A stretch of DNA of 64,000 nucleotides from an uncultured Dokdonia sp. GTDB taxonomy: Bacteria; Bacteroidota; Bacteroidia; Flavobacteriales; Flavobacteriaceae. Below are positions 1 through 8,746 of this stretch, piece after piece; positions within the stretch are counted from its first letter, which is position 1, and every line of letters begins with the position of its first letter. Made by a program: the position numbers and the translations under genes. Under the pieces are notes generated by a model, which saw only the letters and a program-made list of their open reading frames with translations, did not search any database and was not told where the DNA came from. The stretch spans positions 434,001-498,000 of the forward strand of contig NZ_CANMDS010000001.1 in assembly GCF_947496725.1 (NCBI RefSeq), read 5' to 3'.

Positions 1-38
1 TATTATAAGAATTTTCATAAAATATGATTGTGATATAC

Positions 39-52
39 GCTTTCGCGAAAGC
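39..52. repeat. Iterated palindrome, copy 1
   Basis: Perfect 14-base palindrome GCTTTCGCGAAAGC, preceded by AC. It lies about 60 bp upstream of the xerD start; the gene to its left is outside the window. Confidence 0.9.
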
Positions 53-111
53 ATAAAAATACAGAATTTAGAAATTACAATTTGTGTAACAATAGTTGTA
101 TTTTCACTTGC

Positions 112-1014
112 GTGAAATGGGAGACCGCAATAACTAATTATAAGAATTATCTACGCATAGAGCGTGGCCTGTCTGACAATACTATAGACAATTATGCCCG
201 TGATCTAAAAAAGCTCACGCGCTACCTTGAGCAACTAGAAAACTCCATAAACCCGTTGCAAATTACTCGCGAAGACCTTCAAGAGTTTATTTATACTATC
301 GCAAAAGAAGTACAAGCAAGATCACAAGCACGTGTTATCTCTGGTCTTAAAGGTTTTTTTAATTATCTAGTTTTTGAAGATTATCGCACAGATAACCCTA
401 TAGATCTTATAGAATCGCCAAAAATAGGTCGCAAGCTACCAGACACCTTATCTGAAGAAGAAATAGATGCTCTTATAGATGCCATAGACCTAGGTAAACC
501 TCAAGGAGAACGCAATAGAGCAATGCTAGAGACGCTCTATTCTTGCGGGCTACGTGTGACAGAGCTTATCTCTCTTAAACTTTCTGATCTATACTTTGAA
601 GAAGGTTTTATAAACGTTGTAGGTAAAGGAGATAAGCAACGTTTTGTCCCCATAAGCGAGCATACCCAGAAGTATATTAATATCTATCGTAATGAATTGC
701 GCAATCACATAGATGTAAAACCAGAGCACGTAGATATTTTATTTTTAAATAGACGTGGGAGACAGCTCACCAGGGCAATGATTTTTACCATTATAAAAGA
801 TCTTGCGGTCAAGGCGGGTATAAAGAAAAATATAAGTCCGCATACGTTTAGACACAGCTTTGCTACGCACTTGTTACAGAATGGCGCCGACTTGAGAAGC
901 ATACAGCAAATGCTAGGTCACGAGAGTATCACCACCACAGAAATCTATATGCACGTAGACCGTAATGACCTCGCCCGTGAGATGGCAAAATTTCACCCAC
1001 GTGGTAAAGAATAG
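112..1014 (+). CDS. xerD: Site-specific tyrosine recombinase XerD
   Basis: XerD acts with a XerC-type partner at dif to resolve chromosome dimers. I start it at the GTG at 112 (300 aa, protein beginning MKWETAITNYKNY) rather than at the upstream TTG at 82. With this start the catalytic residues fall at R148, K172, H244, R247, H270 and the nucleophile Y279, the same numbers as in E. coli XerD. The N-terminal SAM-like DNA-binding domain spans about 1-100 and the catalytic domain about 108-295. The length matches the family. The gene stands alone and is convergent with the M24 peptidase gene. Family assignment is secure; XerD rather than XerC is by resemblance. Confidence 0.95.
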   Translation: MKWETAITNYKNYLRIERGLSDNTIDNYARDLKKLTRYLEQLENSINPLQITREDLQEFIYTIAKEVQARSQARVISGLKGFFNYLVFEDYRTDNPIDLIESPKIGRKLPDTLSEEEIDALIDAIDLGKPQGERNRAMLETLYSCGLRVTELISLKLSDLYFEEGFINVVGKGDKQRFVPISEHTQKYINIYRNELRNHIDVKPEHVDILFLNRRGRQLTRAMIFTIIKDLAVKAGIKKNISPHTFRHSFATHLLQNGADLRSIQQMLGHESITTTEIYMHVDRNDLAREMAKFHPRGKE

Positions 1015-1054
1015 CTAGAATTAGCAGTTATATTATATGAATGAGGTTTTATTA

Positions 1055-1070
1055 CGCTTTCGCGAAAGCG
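1055..1070. repeat. Iterated palindrome, copy 2
   Basis: CGCTTTCGCGAAAGCG in the 65-bp gap between the convergent stop codons of xerD and the M24 peptidase gene. Confidence 0.9.
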
Positions 1071-1079
1071 CACTTACAA

Positions 1080-2393
1080 CTAGTCTACAAGCATAAGTTC
1101 TTCTTGTCGTCCAGACACGTATCTAAAACCGTCTTCGCCCCAAAACCCCGCTTCTTCTAGCATAATACGTATGTCTTTATTCCACTCTGGTATTTTTACC
1201 GTCGTATTAAGCTCTATGGCGTAGCCCGTATTTTCATAAAGCGGATAATCACCCGTACCTGGCACACCTCCTTGAGAATCCCACATACCTATAGTAGGGC
1301 CCGCAGCGTGACCATACATCCCCAGCGGATGCGTATAAATAGATGGTCTCAAGCCTGCTTCTTTACCTTCTTTAAGTGCTTCGAGTAAAATCTCGTTACC
1401 AGATCTACCCGTCTCAAAATTTGAGGTAAGTATGTCTTGTATCTTATTACCGTCTTTAAAAGCTTTTATTAAGAAGTCTGGCGCTTTTGTCTCACCGTCT
1501 TTTGGCACATAAGCGTGCTGCTGGCAGTCTGTATTAAGACGTAAGTAAGTGATCCCAAAATCACAGTGTATTAAATCTCCCTTTTGTATAATCTTACCCT
1601 CTGGCCTGTTTGAGAAAGAAACGATGTGACTCTCTAGCTTCTCTTCTGAGCGCTGTATATCTACCGTAGGGTGAAACCAGGTCTCAAGTCCCATATCTGT
1701 TACGCGCTGTCTTAAATACCACACCACATCATCTGTACTAGTTACGCCTGGCGTTATAACCTTTGCGCTAAAGGCATCTTTAATAATATCGTGGGTGATA
1801 TCTACTAGCTGCTCAAAGTAGCCTACCTCTAAAGCAGTACGAGTTTCTAACCAGCCTACGGCAAGCTGCTCTGCAGAGACTACTTTTGCTTGTTGTGCAG
1901 CAGTTAGTCTACTTATGAAAGCATCATAATCTGTTTTTACAACACCATCTGCAAGTCCATAATTATCTGAGTAGTTAAGACCTATTTTAGAAGGGTTACG
2001 TTTTTCTATAATCTCTAGTAGTCGCTGCCACTGGTCTGGTTGCTTTTCTTTATCCCAAGCAGAGATAATATTTTTACCCACATTATAACGAGCTACTGCT
2101 AGTTTTTCTATCGTGTTTGCTTCTTTATCTCTGTAAAAAACTAAGATTGTTCTCCTACGGGCGTTGAGCCAAGTAGATGGTAACATTGTTTTAAGTACTG
2201 GATCTTCATTATACTCCCTAGAGATAACCACCCACATATCTATATCTGCACGATCCATAAGCTTAGGGAGTAAGTTATTAAACCTATCTGCCAGCACCTC
2301 ATCTATTACAGTTGCTCTATCTCTTTCTGATAAAACCTGACTGGTGCTAATGGTTGTTATAAATAAAAGCGCGAGTACTATTAATCTTCTCAT
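1080..2393 (-). CDS. Secreted M24-family metallopeptidase (Xaa-Pro aminopeptidase-like)
   Basis: 437 aa with a hydrophobic N-terminal signal peptide (about 1-20, ending ISTSQ). The C-terminal half has the pita-bread metallopeptidase fold with all five M24 metal ligands visible in order: the Asp of HCDFG, the Asp of LNTDCQQ, the His of YGHAAGP, the Glu of AIELNT and the Glu of MLEEAGFW. It probably removes residues from peptides in the periplasm or at the surface; proline specificity is not shown by the sequence. The gene begins just beyond the terminator that ends the upstream gene, so it has its own promoter. It ends next to a palindrome copy. Confidence 0.85.
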   Translation of the reverse strand: MRRLIVLALLFITTISTSQVLSERDRATVIDEVLADRFNNLLPKLMDRADIDMWVVISREYNEDPVLKTMLPSTWLNARRRTILVFYRDKEANTIEKLAVARYNVGKNIISAWDKEKQPDQWQRLLEIIEKRNPSKIGLNYSDNYGLADGVVKTDYDAFISRLTAAQQAKVVSAEQLAVGWLETRTALEVGYFEQLVDITHDIIKDAFSAKVITPGVTSTDDVVWYLRQRVTDMGLETWFHPTVDIQRSEEKLESHIVSFSNRPEGKIIQKGDLIHCDFGITYLRLNTDCQQHAYVPKDGETKAPDFLIKAFKDGNKIQDILTSNFETGRSGNEILLEALKEGKEAGLRPSIYTHPLGMYGHAAGPTIGMWDSQGGVPGTGDYPLYENTGYAIELNTTVKIPEWNKDIRIMLEEAGFWGEDGFRYVSGRQEELMLVD

Positions 2394-2431
2394 AAGGTGA
2401 TCTGTTTTATGGACTTAAATGTACTAAAAAC

Positions 2432-2465
2432 AAAAAGGAGCATTTTAAAAAAAATGCTCCTTTTT
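2432..2465 (-). terminator. Rho-independent terminator (symmetrical)
   Basis: A 15-bp perfect stem (2432-2446 with 2451-2465) and an AAAA loop; the stem base is A5/T5, so it can work in either direction. It sits 3' of the 163-aa secreted protein gene and upstream of the M24 gene. Confidence 0.85.
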
Positions 2466-2486
2466 ATAAACTTAGATTAATAAATA

Positions 2487-2978
2487 CTATTTACCATCGT
2501 CATCTTTATTCTTTTTACGCTTTTTCTTTTTGCGCTTCTCTTGTCTTTTCTCTTTATCGTATTTCTTTTTTTCTTTACCAAACTCCTCTTCGGTAAGGAT
2601 TTTTTCTACTTGCTCTTCTGTAAATACTTCTTTTAAAGAGTTTTCAAATTTTTTGCGTTCTGCATTAATAAGCTCTCTTTTTGCATCAAATTTGAGATTC
2701 TCATCATACCCTATATTTACAGTAGCTGTATAATAATCTTTGAGGTAACTTTTAAGTACTTCTTTTGTAAAGACATCTATATCTAGTATTTCTTGATACA
2801 TATCTGCACGTTCTATACTAAGTAAATTTACGTCTGGTTTTTCTGGTTCTCCAGCGTCTTGCTGTCTTGCAGGTGGTGAGTATCCACGTTGTCCTCTCTG
2901 TATGCTCCCGAGGTTTTGCGCGTATATGGTAGACGAGCCAGCGATTAAAAAGATAAGTGCGAATAAACGAAAATTCAT
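2487..2978 (-). CDS. Small secreted protein with Lys-rich tail, unknown function
   Basis: I place the start at 2978 because the following residues, MNFRLFALIFLIAGSSTIYAQ, form a clear signal peptide; the in-frame ATG at 3005 would put nine charged or polar residues in front of it. The mature 140 aa are hydrophilic. A central part, about 45-130, carries paired short helices (KEVLKSYLKDYYTATVNIGY, then FTEEQVEKILTEEEFGKEKK). The last 30 residues are almost all Lys, Glu, Arg and Asp. I do not recognise the family. A periplasmic chaperone-like or nucleic-acid-binding role would fit the charge but is a guess. Confidence 0.7.
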   Translation of the reverse strand: MNFRLFALIFLIAGSSTIYAQNLGSIQRGQRGYSPPARQQDAGEPEKPDVNLLSIERADMYQEILDIDVFTKEVLKSYLKDYYTATVNIGYDENLKFDAKRELINAERKKFENSLKEVFTEEQVEKILTEEEFGKEKKKYDKEKRQEKRKKKKRKKNKDDDGK

Positions 2979-3050
2979 TGTTCTATATTTTTTGCAAATA
3001 TGCATATTTATTTTTTCTTTTCTCTTTTCAATAATGATGCCTAACTATTT

Positions 3051-3764
3051 CTAATTCTTAATTACATCTAAAATTTCTGGTAAAATAGTAAGTGCCGTGA
3101 GTGCAATAGCACCCCCTAGATTTTTGTGCTCTGCTGCTTTTGCTTGCTTGCGTTGTGCTCTTTGTGCTTGTCTCTCTTCTTTTGGGGTTGTTGGAGCTTT
3201 GGCTACCTCAACTTCTTGTGCTACAAGATTTGTCTCACTTACTTTTTTATAAACGCTAGTAACAGACTTTGCTTGTGCTGGCTCTTGATGTACGCCACTA
3301 CCACGTATCATTATCACGTTACTCACTACATCTTCATCATAATTTGCTTCTGTAAGATCATATGCCAGAGCTATACCATCTGCCTTACTAACCTCTTTAA
3401 ATGAGCCAGAAAACAGCTTCTCTACTCCTTCCTCTATCACTTTGCCTACACTTACCTCTGTAAACGGTAACACAACTGCACTTACAGATCCGTAAGTTCC
3501 TATAGCAATTTTATCTTCTGGCTCAAGTCTCTTTGTGAGTAATTTTACACCTTGCTCAATATAAAATTTGTGATCTTGATGTATACCTGCACTGCCTGTC
3601 TCTACAAGTATATAAAGCTGAACCGGATCATCTGCCGGATAATTATCTGCCGCATAGGTGATTAATTGTTCGGCTTTGAGTACAGTTGTTTGGGTTTGAT
3701 CTTGAGTCTGCGCAGTCATTTGCATCATTACAAAAAGGACTACTGCCTGTGCTAGATATTTCAT
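3051..3764 (-). CDS. Secreted protein with a possible degenerate vWA-like fold
   Basis: 237 aa with an N-terminal signal peptide (about 1-18, ending MTAQ). Residues 45-150 alternate strands and helices in a way that recalls a von Willebrand A fold: a hydrophobic strand (PVQLYILVETGSAG), an amphipathic helix, then DKIAIGTYGS and NVIMIRGSG strands. The MIDAS DxSxS motif is missing, so metal binding is unlikely if the fold is right. There is a basic stretch near 195-210 and a hydrophobic C-terminal segment (GGAIALTALTILPEIL). Not confidently assigned to any family. Confidence 0.6.
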   Translation of the reverse strand: MKYLAQAVVLFVMMQMTAQTQDQTQTTVLKAEQLITYAADNYPADDPVQLYILVETGSAGIHQDHKFYIEQGVKLLTKRLEPEDKIAIGTYGSVSAVVLPFTEVSVGKVIEEGVEKLFSGSFKEVSKADGIALAYDLTEANYDEDVVSNVIMIRGSGVHQEPAQAKSVTSVYKKVSETNLVAQEVEVAKAPTTPKEERQAQRAQRKQAKAAEHKNLGGAIALTALTILPEILDVIKN

Positions 3765-3873
3765 ACTTGCTTGGTTTTAAATTCAGTATAAACTTATCTC
3801 AAATGTGATTTACACCCTATTAGTAATGAGTAAACGAGCCTTGGTGTTGAGTAAAGTGGTATGAATGTGATTA

Positions 3874-3889
3874 CGCTTTCGCGAAAGCG
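3874..3889. repeat. Iterated palindrome, copy 3
   Basis: CGCTTTCGCGAAAGCG, ending 10 bp after the stop codon of menE, between menE and the secreted protein gene downstream. Confidence 0.9.
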
Positions 3890-3899
3890 TACTAAAAAC

Positions 3900-5000
3900 C
3901 TATATCGTATCCAGATACTTTGTTAAGGTCTGACCTCGCTGAATTTTACCCGTATTAGTACGTTGAAATTGAGGAGTATAAATAATTTTTCGAGGAAACT
4001 CATAGGGCTTAAACACCTTCATGTCTTCCTCATTTATATCAAGTTCATAAGGTTGCTCTTGCTCTACAAAAAGAACTAGCTGTTCTCCCAGGCGATCATC
4101 TGGCATACCAGTGATGAAGTATGGCACATCAATAAAGCTTGCAAGTTTTGCCTCTATCTGTTCTGGATGTAGCTTCACCCCGCCACTATTTATAACATTA
4201 TCTATACGACCTAGCCAAATAAATTTTTTATAGGTAACAATCCTTATAATATCGTTAGTAACTACAGGGTCTGTACTTACATAAGGTGCTTTTATAACTA
4301 AACAACTGCGCTCATCTGCCTCAATGGTTACTTTATCTAACACTTTAAAGGGTATAAGGCTGTCTTTATTCTTTTTTGAATTAACACGTCTAGCGGCTAT
4401 ATGAGTTACGGTCTCTGTCATACCATAAGTCTCATAGATCTTAGTAGCAAGCCCCTGTACTCTCTGTTTTAATGCGGGAGAGATAGCTCCACCTCCTACA
4501 ATAAGTTTTGAAAGCAAATGCAGCCTAGATAAAGAGTTATCTAGTTGAAAAGGTGTCATTGCACAAAAATCATATCTCCTATATATATTATCTAATGGGT
4601 TTGATTTAGGCTGTGCCATATCAATACGCCAGCCTAAAACCATTGCTCTCACAAGCATCATTTTACCAGCTATGTAGTGAGCAGGTAGACATAGTAGCGC
4701 GGTGGTCTTTTCATACACATCAAAGTGCTTTGCCGTAGCTTTTGCACTATTTATCATATGAGACTTTGCTATTTTAATAGGCTTAGGATCTCCAGTAGAT
4801 CCAGAAGTTTGTACCGTTACATACTTCTTCTTGTCTAGCCATTCTAGTAAAAACTCACCTACAGACTCCTCATAAGGTTCTCCTTCTTTTATAAAACCAT
4901 AGGCCTGGGCTTTAAGCGTAGCCTTAGTATGAGAAGATCCGTTAAGTTTAAACTTAGGGTGCAAAAATTTATGTCTATCTGTTGCATATAACATATGCAT
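3900..5000 (-). CDS. menE: o-Succinylbenzoate-CoA ligase-like AMP-binding enzyme (MenE)
   Basis: 366 aa adenylate-forming enzyme. The ATP-binding loop VQTSGSTGDPKPI is at about 59-71, the YGMTETVTH motif near 195, and a C-terminal subdomain ends with a catalytic-Lys-type NTGKIQRGQ. It is shorter than typical acyl-CoA ligases, as Bacteroidetes MenE proteins are. MenE activates o-succinylbenzoate for menaquinone ring closure. It is the third gene of menC-CPBP-menE, 57 bp after the CPBP gene. The pathway context makes MenE the likely role. ATGs at 5000 and 4994 are both usable as starts. Confidence 0.88.
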   Translation of the reverse strand: MHMLYATDRHKFLHPKFKLNGSSHTKATLKAQAYGFIKEGEPYEESVGEFLLEWLDKKKYVTVQTSGSTGDPKPIKIAKSHMINSAKATAKHFDVYEKTTALLCLPAHYIAGKMMLVRAMVLGWRIDMAQPKSNPLDNIYRRYDFCAMTPFQLDNSLSRLHLLSKLIVGGGAISPALKQRVQGLATKIYETYGMTETVTHIAARRVNSKKNKDSLIPFKVLDKVTIEADERSCLVIKAPYVSTDPVVTNDIIRIVTYKKFIWLGRIDNVINSGGVKLHPEQIEAKLASFIDVPYFITGMPDDRLGEQLVLFVEQEQPYELDINEEDMKVFKPYEFPRKIIYTPQFQRTNTGKIQRGQTLTKYLDTI

Positions 5001-5057
5001 TAAAAATAAGTCTTACTTGTAAAATATAAGTTAGTAAGATGTAAACCTTATATTAAA

Positions 5058-5972
5058 TTATGAAATAGTAGTGGCTGGTGGATGCACTGCACCTGTTAAT
5101 TTTTCTTTCCAGTTAGACCATTTGTATTTTTTTGCTAAAATGAGTAGAAATATAGGGTAGACTATAAGTACCGGTAATACGAGCTCGATACCCGTATCTG
5201 CCTGCCCTACAGATTTAAAAATAGCATCTGTTTGTAACGCTGAGTACTCATAGGTGAGTAGTGTTGCTGCTAGTAAATTATTACCAAAATGAAAACCTAG
5301 AGCTAGCTCCATACCATCATCCATAAGTGTCATTATACCTAATAGTAAGCCTGTACCTATATAAAACACCATAGTGATAGGTCCTAACTCTGCCACTTCT
5401 GGATTTGCCCAGTGAAATACCCCAAAAAGTACTGATGTTAGTATGAGCGGGAACCACCTATTGCGCACCATCACCCCTACTTGTTGCATCACATACCCTC
5501 TAAAAAGGTACTCTTCTAAACCTATTTGAAATGGAAAGAATACCAAACCTATGAGAACTAGCACTAAGAATTTTGAACTATCAAACTGCAACACATAATC
5601 TTCTGGTGTCATATAATAGACTATTGCAAAACTTGCCACTGTATAAATAAACACCATCATAAAACTAAAGAAGATACGACTCCAGTCTACTTTCTTTCTT
5701 GCTGTTGTTAAGCTCAATATACTGCGTTTATGTAGTGCCCACACTAGTAAAAACAGCACTGCCAGAATGGGGATAAATACGGCAAGGTTAAATGCGAGCA
5801 ATAAGTTTTTTGACTTAAACAGTCGCATCATATCATCCATCGCAGCTTGTGGATCTACATCTACAAAAAGGAAAAACAACAGGTTTGCGATAAAAATACC
5901 CATTGTAAGTATGGAGGTTATGACAAATTTCCAAGTTTCGTTTTCTCCCTTATAGGCTTGTTCTATAAACAT
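5058..5972 (-). CDS. CPBP-family intramembrane metalloprotease
   Basis: 304 aa with about seven to eight membrane segments. The CPBP (CaaX protease, Abi) motifs are present: EEYLFRGY (EExxxR), FGVFHW (FxxxH) and HFGNN (HxxxN). It lies three bases after menC and upstream of menE, so it is probably co-transcribed with menaquinone genes. The substrate is unknown; a role in menaquinone biosynthesis is suggested only by position. Confidence 0.85.
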   Translation of the reverse strand: MFIEQAYKGENETWKFVITSILTMGIFIANLLFFLFVDVDPQAAMDDMMRLFKSKNLLLAFNLAVFIPILAVLFLLVWALHKRSILSLTTARKKVDWSRIFFSFMMVFIYTVASFAIVYYMTPEDYVLQFDSSKFLVLVLIGLVFFPFQIGLEEYLFRGYVMQQVGVMVRNRWFPLILTSVLFGVFHWANPEVAELGPITMVFYIGTGLLLGIMTLMDDGMELALGFHFGNNLLAATLLTYEYSALQTDAIFKSVGQADTGIELVLPVLIVYPIFLLILAKKYKWSNWKEKLTGAVHPPATTIS

Positions 5973-5975
5973 AAA

Positions 5976-7010
5976 TTATATTTTAAAATCCCAAGATAGC
6001 TCAGGGTTCATTTTTAAGGTTCCGTTTGTTACTTCTAGTGGCGAAGATATATTATTTGTAAATAGGCTGCCTGTACCTAGACCTTGAGGTCCTTTTGCAC
6101 CAATTTTATAGGTCCATTGTGCGATGGCATTAAGCCCTATATTACTCTCAAGAGCAGAGGTTATCCACCAGCCTATGTTGCGCTTTTTTGCCTCTTCTAT
6201 CCACTCCTCACTTCCTTTAAAACCTCCTACAAAGCTAGGTTTTAAAATTATATATTGTGGTTTAATACTGTCTAGTACCATACGCTTATCTTCCAGGTTT
6301 GTTACACCTATTAACTCTTCATCTAGCGCGATAGGTACTGGAGTACTCGCACAGAGTGCAGCCATATCATCCCACTGCTTTGTAGCGATAGGTTGCTCAA
6401 TAGAGTGTATATCAAGAGCTGCAAGTTCTTTTAATACGCTTTGAACCGTTTCCTTTGTAAAACCTCCATTTGCATCTACACGCAATGTGAGTTTACTAGC
6501 GTCGTGATCTTTACGTATAGAAGATAATATGGCAAGCTCTTCTTTAAAGTCTATGGCCCCTATTTTCATTTTAATGCAATTAAAGCCTTGCATTAATTTT
6601 TCTGAGACTTGCTCACGCATAAAGGACTCGTCTCCCATCCATACCAATCCATTAATGGAAATTGCATCTTTGCCTGTTCTAAATTCAGAAGAATATATAT
6701 GATAAGGGTCTTTTGCTTTAAGTGACATAAATGCCATTTCTATACCAGCTTGTATACTGGGAAAATCTCTTAGTGCTTCCCATAATTTATCTGGACCTTG
6801 TGAGATGTGATCACACGTCCATTTAAGCATAGACTCATACTCTGGAACGTCGTCGTAACTTAATCCTCTTAAAATACCACACTCACCTATCCCGTAAGAA
6901 GCGCCGTCCTTTATAATAATATACCAAGTCTCTTTTGTGCGTAATACACCTCTAGAGGTGCCACTAGGTCTTTTAAACTCTAGAATATGTTTTTTATAGC
7001 TTGCCGTCAA
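5976..7010 (-). CDS. menC: o-Succinylbenzoate synthase (MenC), enolase superfamily
   Basis: 344 aa enolase-superfamily enzyme. The active-site Lys pair is in CIKMKIG; metal ligands follow at the Asp of LRVDANGG, the Glu of SIEQPI and the Asp of ALDEEL; the second catalytic Lys is in IILKPSF. MenC dehydrates SHCHC to o-succinylbenzoate. Dipeptide epimerases share this fold, but the menE gene in the same transcription unit favours MenC. First gene of the unit; its promoter lies in the 283-bp gap shared with yqgE. Confidence 0.85.
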   Translation of the reverse strand: MTASYKKHILEFKRPSGTSRGVLRTKETWYIIIKDGASYGIGECGILRGLSYDDVPEYESMLKWTCDHISQGPDKLWEALRDFPSIQAGIEMAFMSLKAKDPYHIYSSEFRTGKDAISINGLVWMGDESFMREQVSEKLMQGFNCIKMKIGAIDFKEELAILSSIRKDHDASKLTLRVDANGGFTKETVQSVLKELAALDIHSIEQPIATKQWDDMAALCASTPVPIALDEELIGVTNLEDKRMVLDSIKPQYIILKPSFVGGFKGSEEWIEEAKKRNIGWWITSALESNIGLNAIAQWTYKIGAKGPQGLGTGSLFTNNISSPLEVTNGTLKMNPELSWDFKI

Positions 7011-7242
7011 TCTCTCAATTTTTTCTAGTAAAAATAGCTATTGTGTATGACTCTTGCGACTATAAGCAATCTTTAGCACTGTGTATATCTCGGTTATCTT
7101 CGTTTTTGACATCAATATACTGTGTATGCATAATTAAAAATACGGCCTATAATTCACTATATCTAAACAAATAAACCGCAAAATCCTAACAATCAGTATT
7201 TTATACCAATATTTTTTATAACTTTTTTTTAATACCTAAATA

Positions 7243-7273
7243 TTTGTCAAACTAAGAAAAATAGGTAGCTTTA
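7243..7273 (+). promoter_or_regulatory. Probable promoter of yqgE
   Basis: TTTG at 7243-7246 and TAGCTTTA at 7266-7273 match the Bacteroidetes -33 (TTTG) and -7 (TAnnTTTG) elements with 19 bp between them, ending 20 bp before the yqgE ATG. Confidence 0.5.
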
Positions 7274-7293
7274 TTAGACCAAAGGCGATAAAT

Positions 7294-7854
7294 ATGACTA
7301 AACTACCGACCAAAGGACAATTATTAGTTGCCGAGCCATCCGTATTAGGCGATGTTTCTTTCACGAGATCTGTAATCCTACTAGCAGATCATAATGAAGA
7401 GGGATCTGTAGGTTTTATACTTAACAAACCACTCGAAGTCACACTAGCAGATCTTATAGAGGGACTAGAAGATTGTGAGATGCCTATTTATAATGGAGGA
7501 CCTGTAGAGCAAGAAAATTTGTACTTTATACATACCGCACCAGAACTTATAGAAGGAAGCCAAGAAATCTCTTCTGGTATTTACTGGGGAGGAGACTTTC
7601 AACGAGCTATAGATTTAATTCTGGCCAAAAAAATAAGCTGTGAAAATATAAAGTTCTTTTTAGGCTACAGCGGCTGGGGAAGCAAGCAGCTAGACCAAGA
7701 AATAGACGAGCATACTTGGGTAATCACAAAAAATAATTTTCGCAAAGAACTCCTTAAAAGTAATCACGTTGCACTATGGAGTGATAAAATAAGGGAGTTA
7801 GGCGGCTCTTATGCCATATGGTCTAATGCTCCGGCAAATCCTCAATACAACTAG
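7294..7854 (+). CDS. YqgE/AlgH family protein (DUF179)
   Basis: 186 aa, full family length. The DUF179 pattern is clear: GQLLVAEPSVLGD..FTRSVILL at the N-terminus, GSVGFILNKP at about 38-47, YNGGPVEQ, IYWGGDF and FFLGYSGWGSKQLDQEI. The family is structurally known but its biochemical role is not settled. The gene stands alone, divergent from menC, and its last four bases overlap the 3' end of the convergent aminotransferase gene. Confidence 0.92.
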   Translation: MTKLPTKGQLLVAEPSVLGDVSFTRSVILLADHNEEGSVGFILNKPLEVTLADLIEGLEDCEMPIYNGGPVEQENLYFIHTAPELIEGSQEISSGIYWGGDFQRAIDLILAKKISCENIKFFLGYSGWGSKQLDQEIDEHTWVITKNNFRKELLKSNHVALWSDKIRELGGSYAIWSNAPANPQYN

Positions 7855-8696
7855 CCCAGGCGAGCCTTTACATTAAGCTTTTTGAGCAATGCAGTTGCTG
7901 TGTCTGATGTGTACTGCTTTTTGCGATACTTTGTAATAGGCTGTATTCCCTTAATCGTATTTGTTATAAAGAGCTCATCTGCCTTTTGCAGTTCAAAAGG
8001 AGAGATAGACGCTTCTTCTAGCGTATACTCATCCATAAGCTCAATAATACCCATTAACTGTTTTCTCACAATACCACGTAAACACCCATCTGTAAGTGGA
8101 GGTGTCTTTATAGTAGTTCCTTTTACAAGAAAGAGATTACCCTGTAAGGCTTCGGCAATATTTTTATCACTATTTACCAGCAGGCAGTTATCATAACCGT
8201 TTTCTTGCGCATAAATACTACCCGTCACGTGCACGATTTTATTAGTGGTTTTAAGTGTAGAGATAAGATCTGCGTTTATATAGTGATCTTTATAAAGCTC
8301 TACTTCATAAGGTGCATCATTGAGTAGGTAAAATGGTTCTGAGTGCGCTTTCGCGAAAGCGTAAAACCCCACACCTCTCTCTTCTGGGAGATAAGTGCCG
8401 CCTCCAGATCTATAGACTGTAATGCGCACACGTGCCGTCTCATTGATTAATCCGGCGGCGTCTATGGTGCTTTTGAGCTGTTCCTCTAGATACTCTGGTG
8501 TAAACTCCATAGGGATATCCATACGCAAGATGCGCATCGAGGCCATAAGCCTAAAATAATGATCTTCCCAAAAGAGAAGTTTACCATTTACTGCTTTTAT
8601 AGTTTCAAAGAGTCCATCACCATAAAGAAAACCTCTATTAAAAGGGTCTAGACTAGTTTGTGCTGCTGCCGATATTGTTCCGTTGTGATTAATCAT
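7851..8696 (-). CDS. Class IV (BCAT/aminodeoxychorismate lyase-like) PLP enzyme
   Basis: 281 aa fold-type IV PLP enzyme: FNRGFLYGDGLFET near the N-terminus, the PLP lysine in TLKTTNK, and ADELFITNTIKGIQPI near the C-terminus. It could be a branched-chain aminotransferase or aminodeoxychorismate lyase (PabC); the sequence alone does not decide. I start at 8696, not at the ATG at 8726, because the 30 bases in between form a terminator-type hairpin whose T-run touches the 8696 ATG. A palindrome copy lies inside the gene and encodes AFAKA. Confidence 0.85.
   Translation of the reverse strand: MINHNGTISAAAQTSLDPFNRGFLYGDGLFETIKAVNGKLLFWEDHYFRLMASMRILRMDIPMEFTPEYLEEQLKSTIDAAGLINETARVRITVYRSGGGTYLPEERGVGFYAFAKAHSEPFYLLNDAPYEVELYKDHYINADLISTLKTTNKIVHVTGSIYAQENGYDNCLLVNSDKNIAEALQGNLFLVKGTTIKTPPLTDGCLRGIVRKQLMGIIELMDEYTLEEASISPFELQKADELFITNTIKGIQPITKYRKKQYTSDTATALLKKLNVKARLG
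8346..8361. repeat. Iterated palindrome, copy 4 (intragenic)
   Basis: CGCTTTCGCGAAAGCG within the class IV aminotransferase gene, read as YAFAKAHSE. Confidence 0.9.
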
Positions 8697-8722
8697 AAAA
8701 AAACCGCCTATTGTAAGGCGGT
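8697..8722 (-). terminator. Terminator or attenuator hairpin abutting a start codon
   Basis: Stem ACCGCCT/AGGCGGT (8703-8709 with 8716-8722), a six-base loop, then a seven-T run on the minus strand that ends directly at the ATG at 8696. It ends the START-like gene's transcript, or works as an attenuator for the aminotransferase. Confidence 0.8.
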
Positions 8723-8746
8723 GCAAAGATATTAATTAGGCGCTAG

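Noticed and set aside
82-111. TTG at 82 as the xerD start
   Set aside because: The GTG at 112 puts every catalytic residue at the same number as in E. coli XerD and gives the usual N-terminus.
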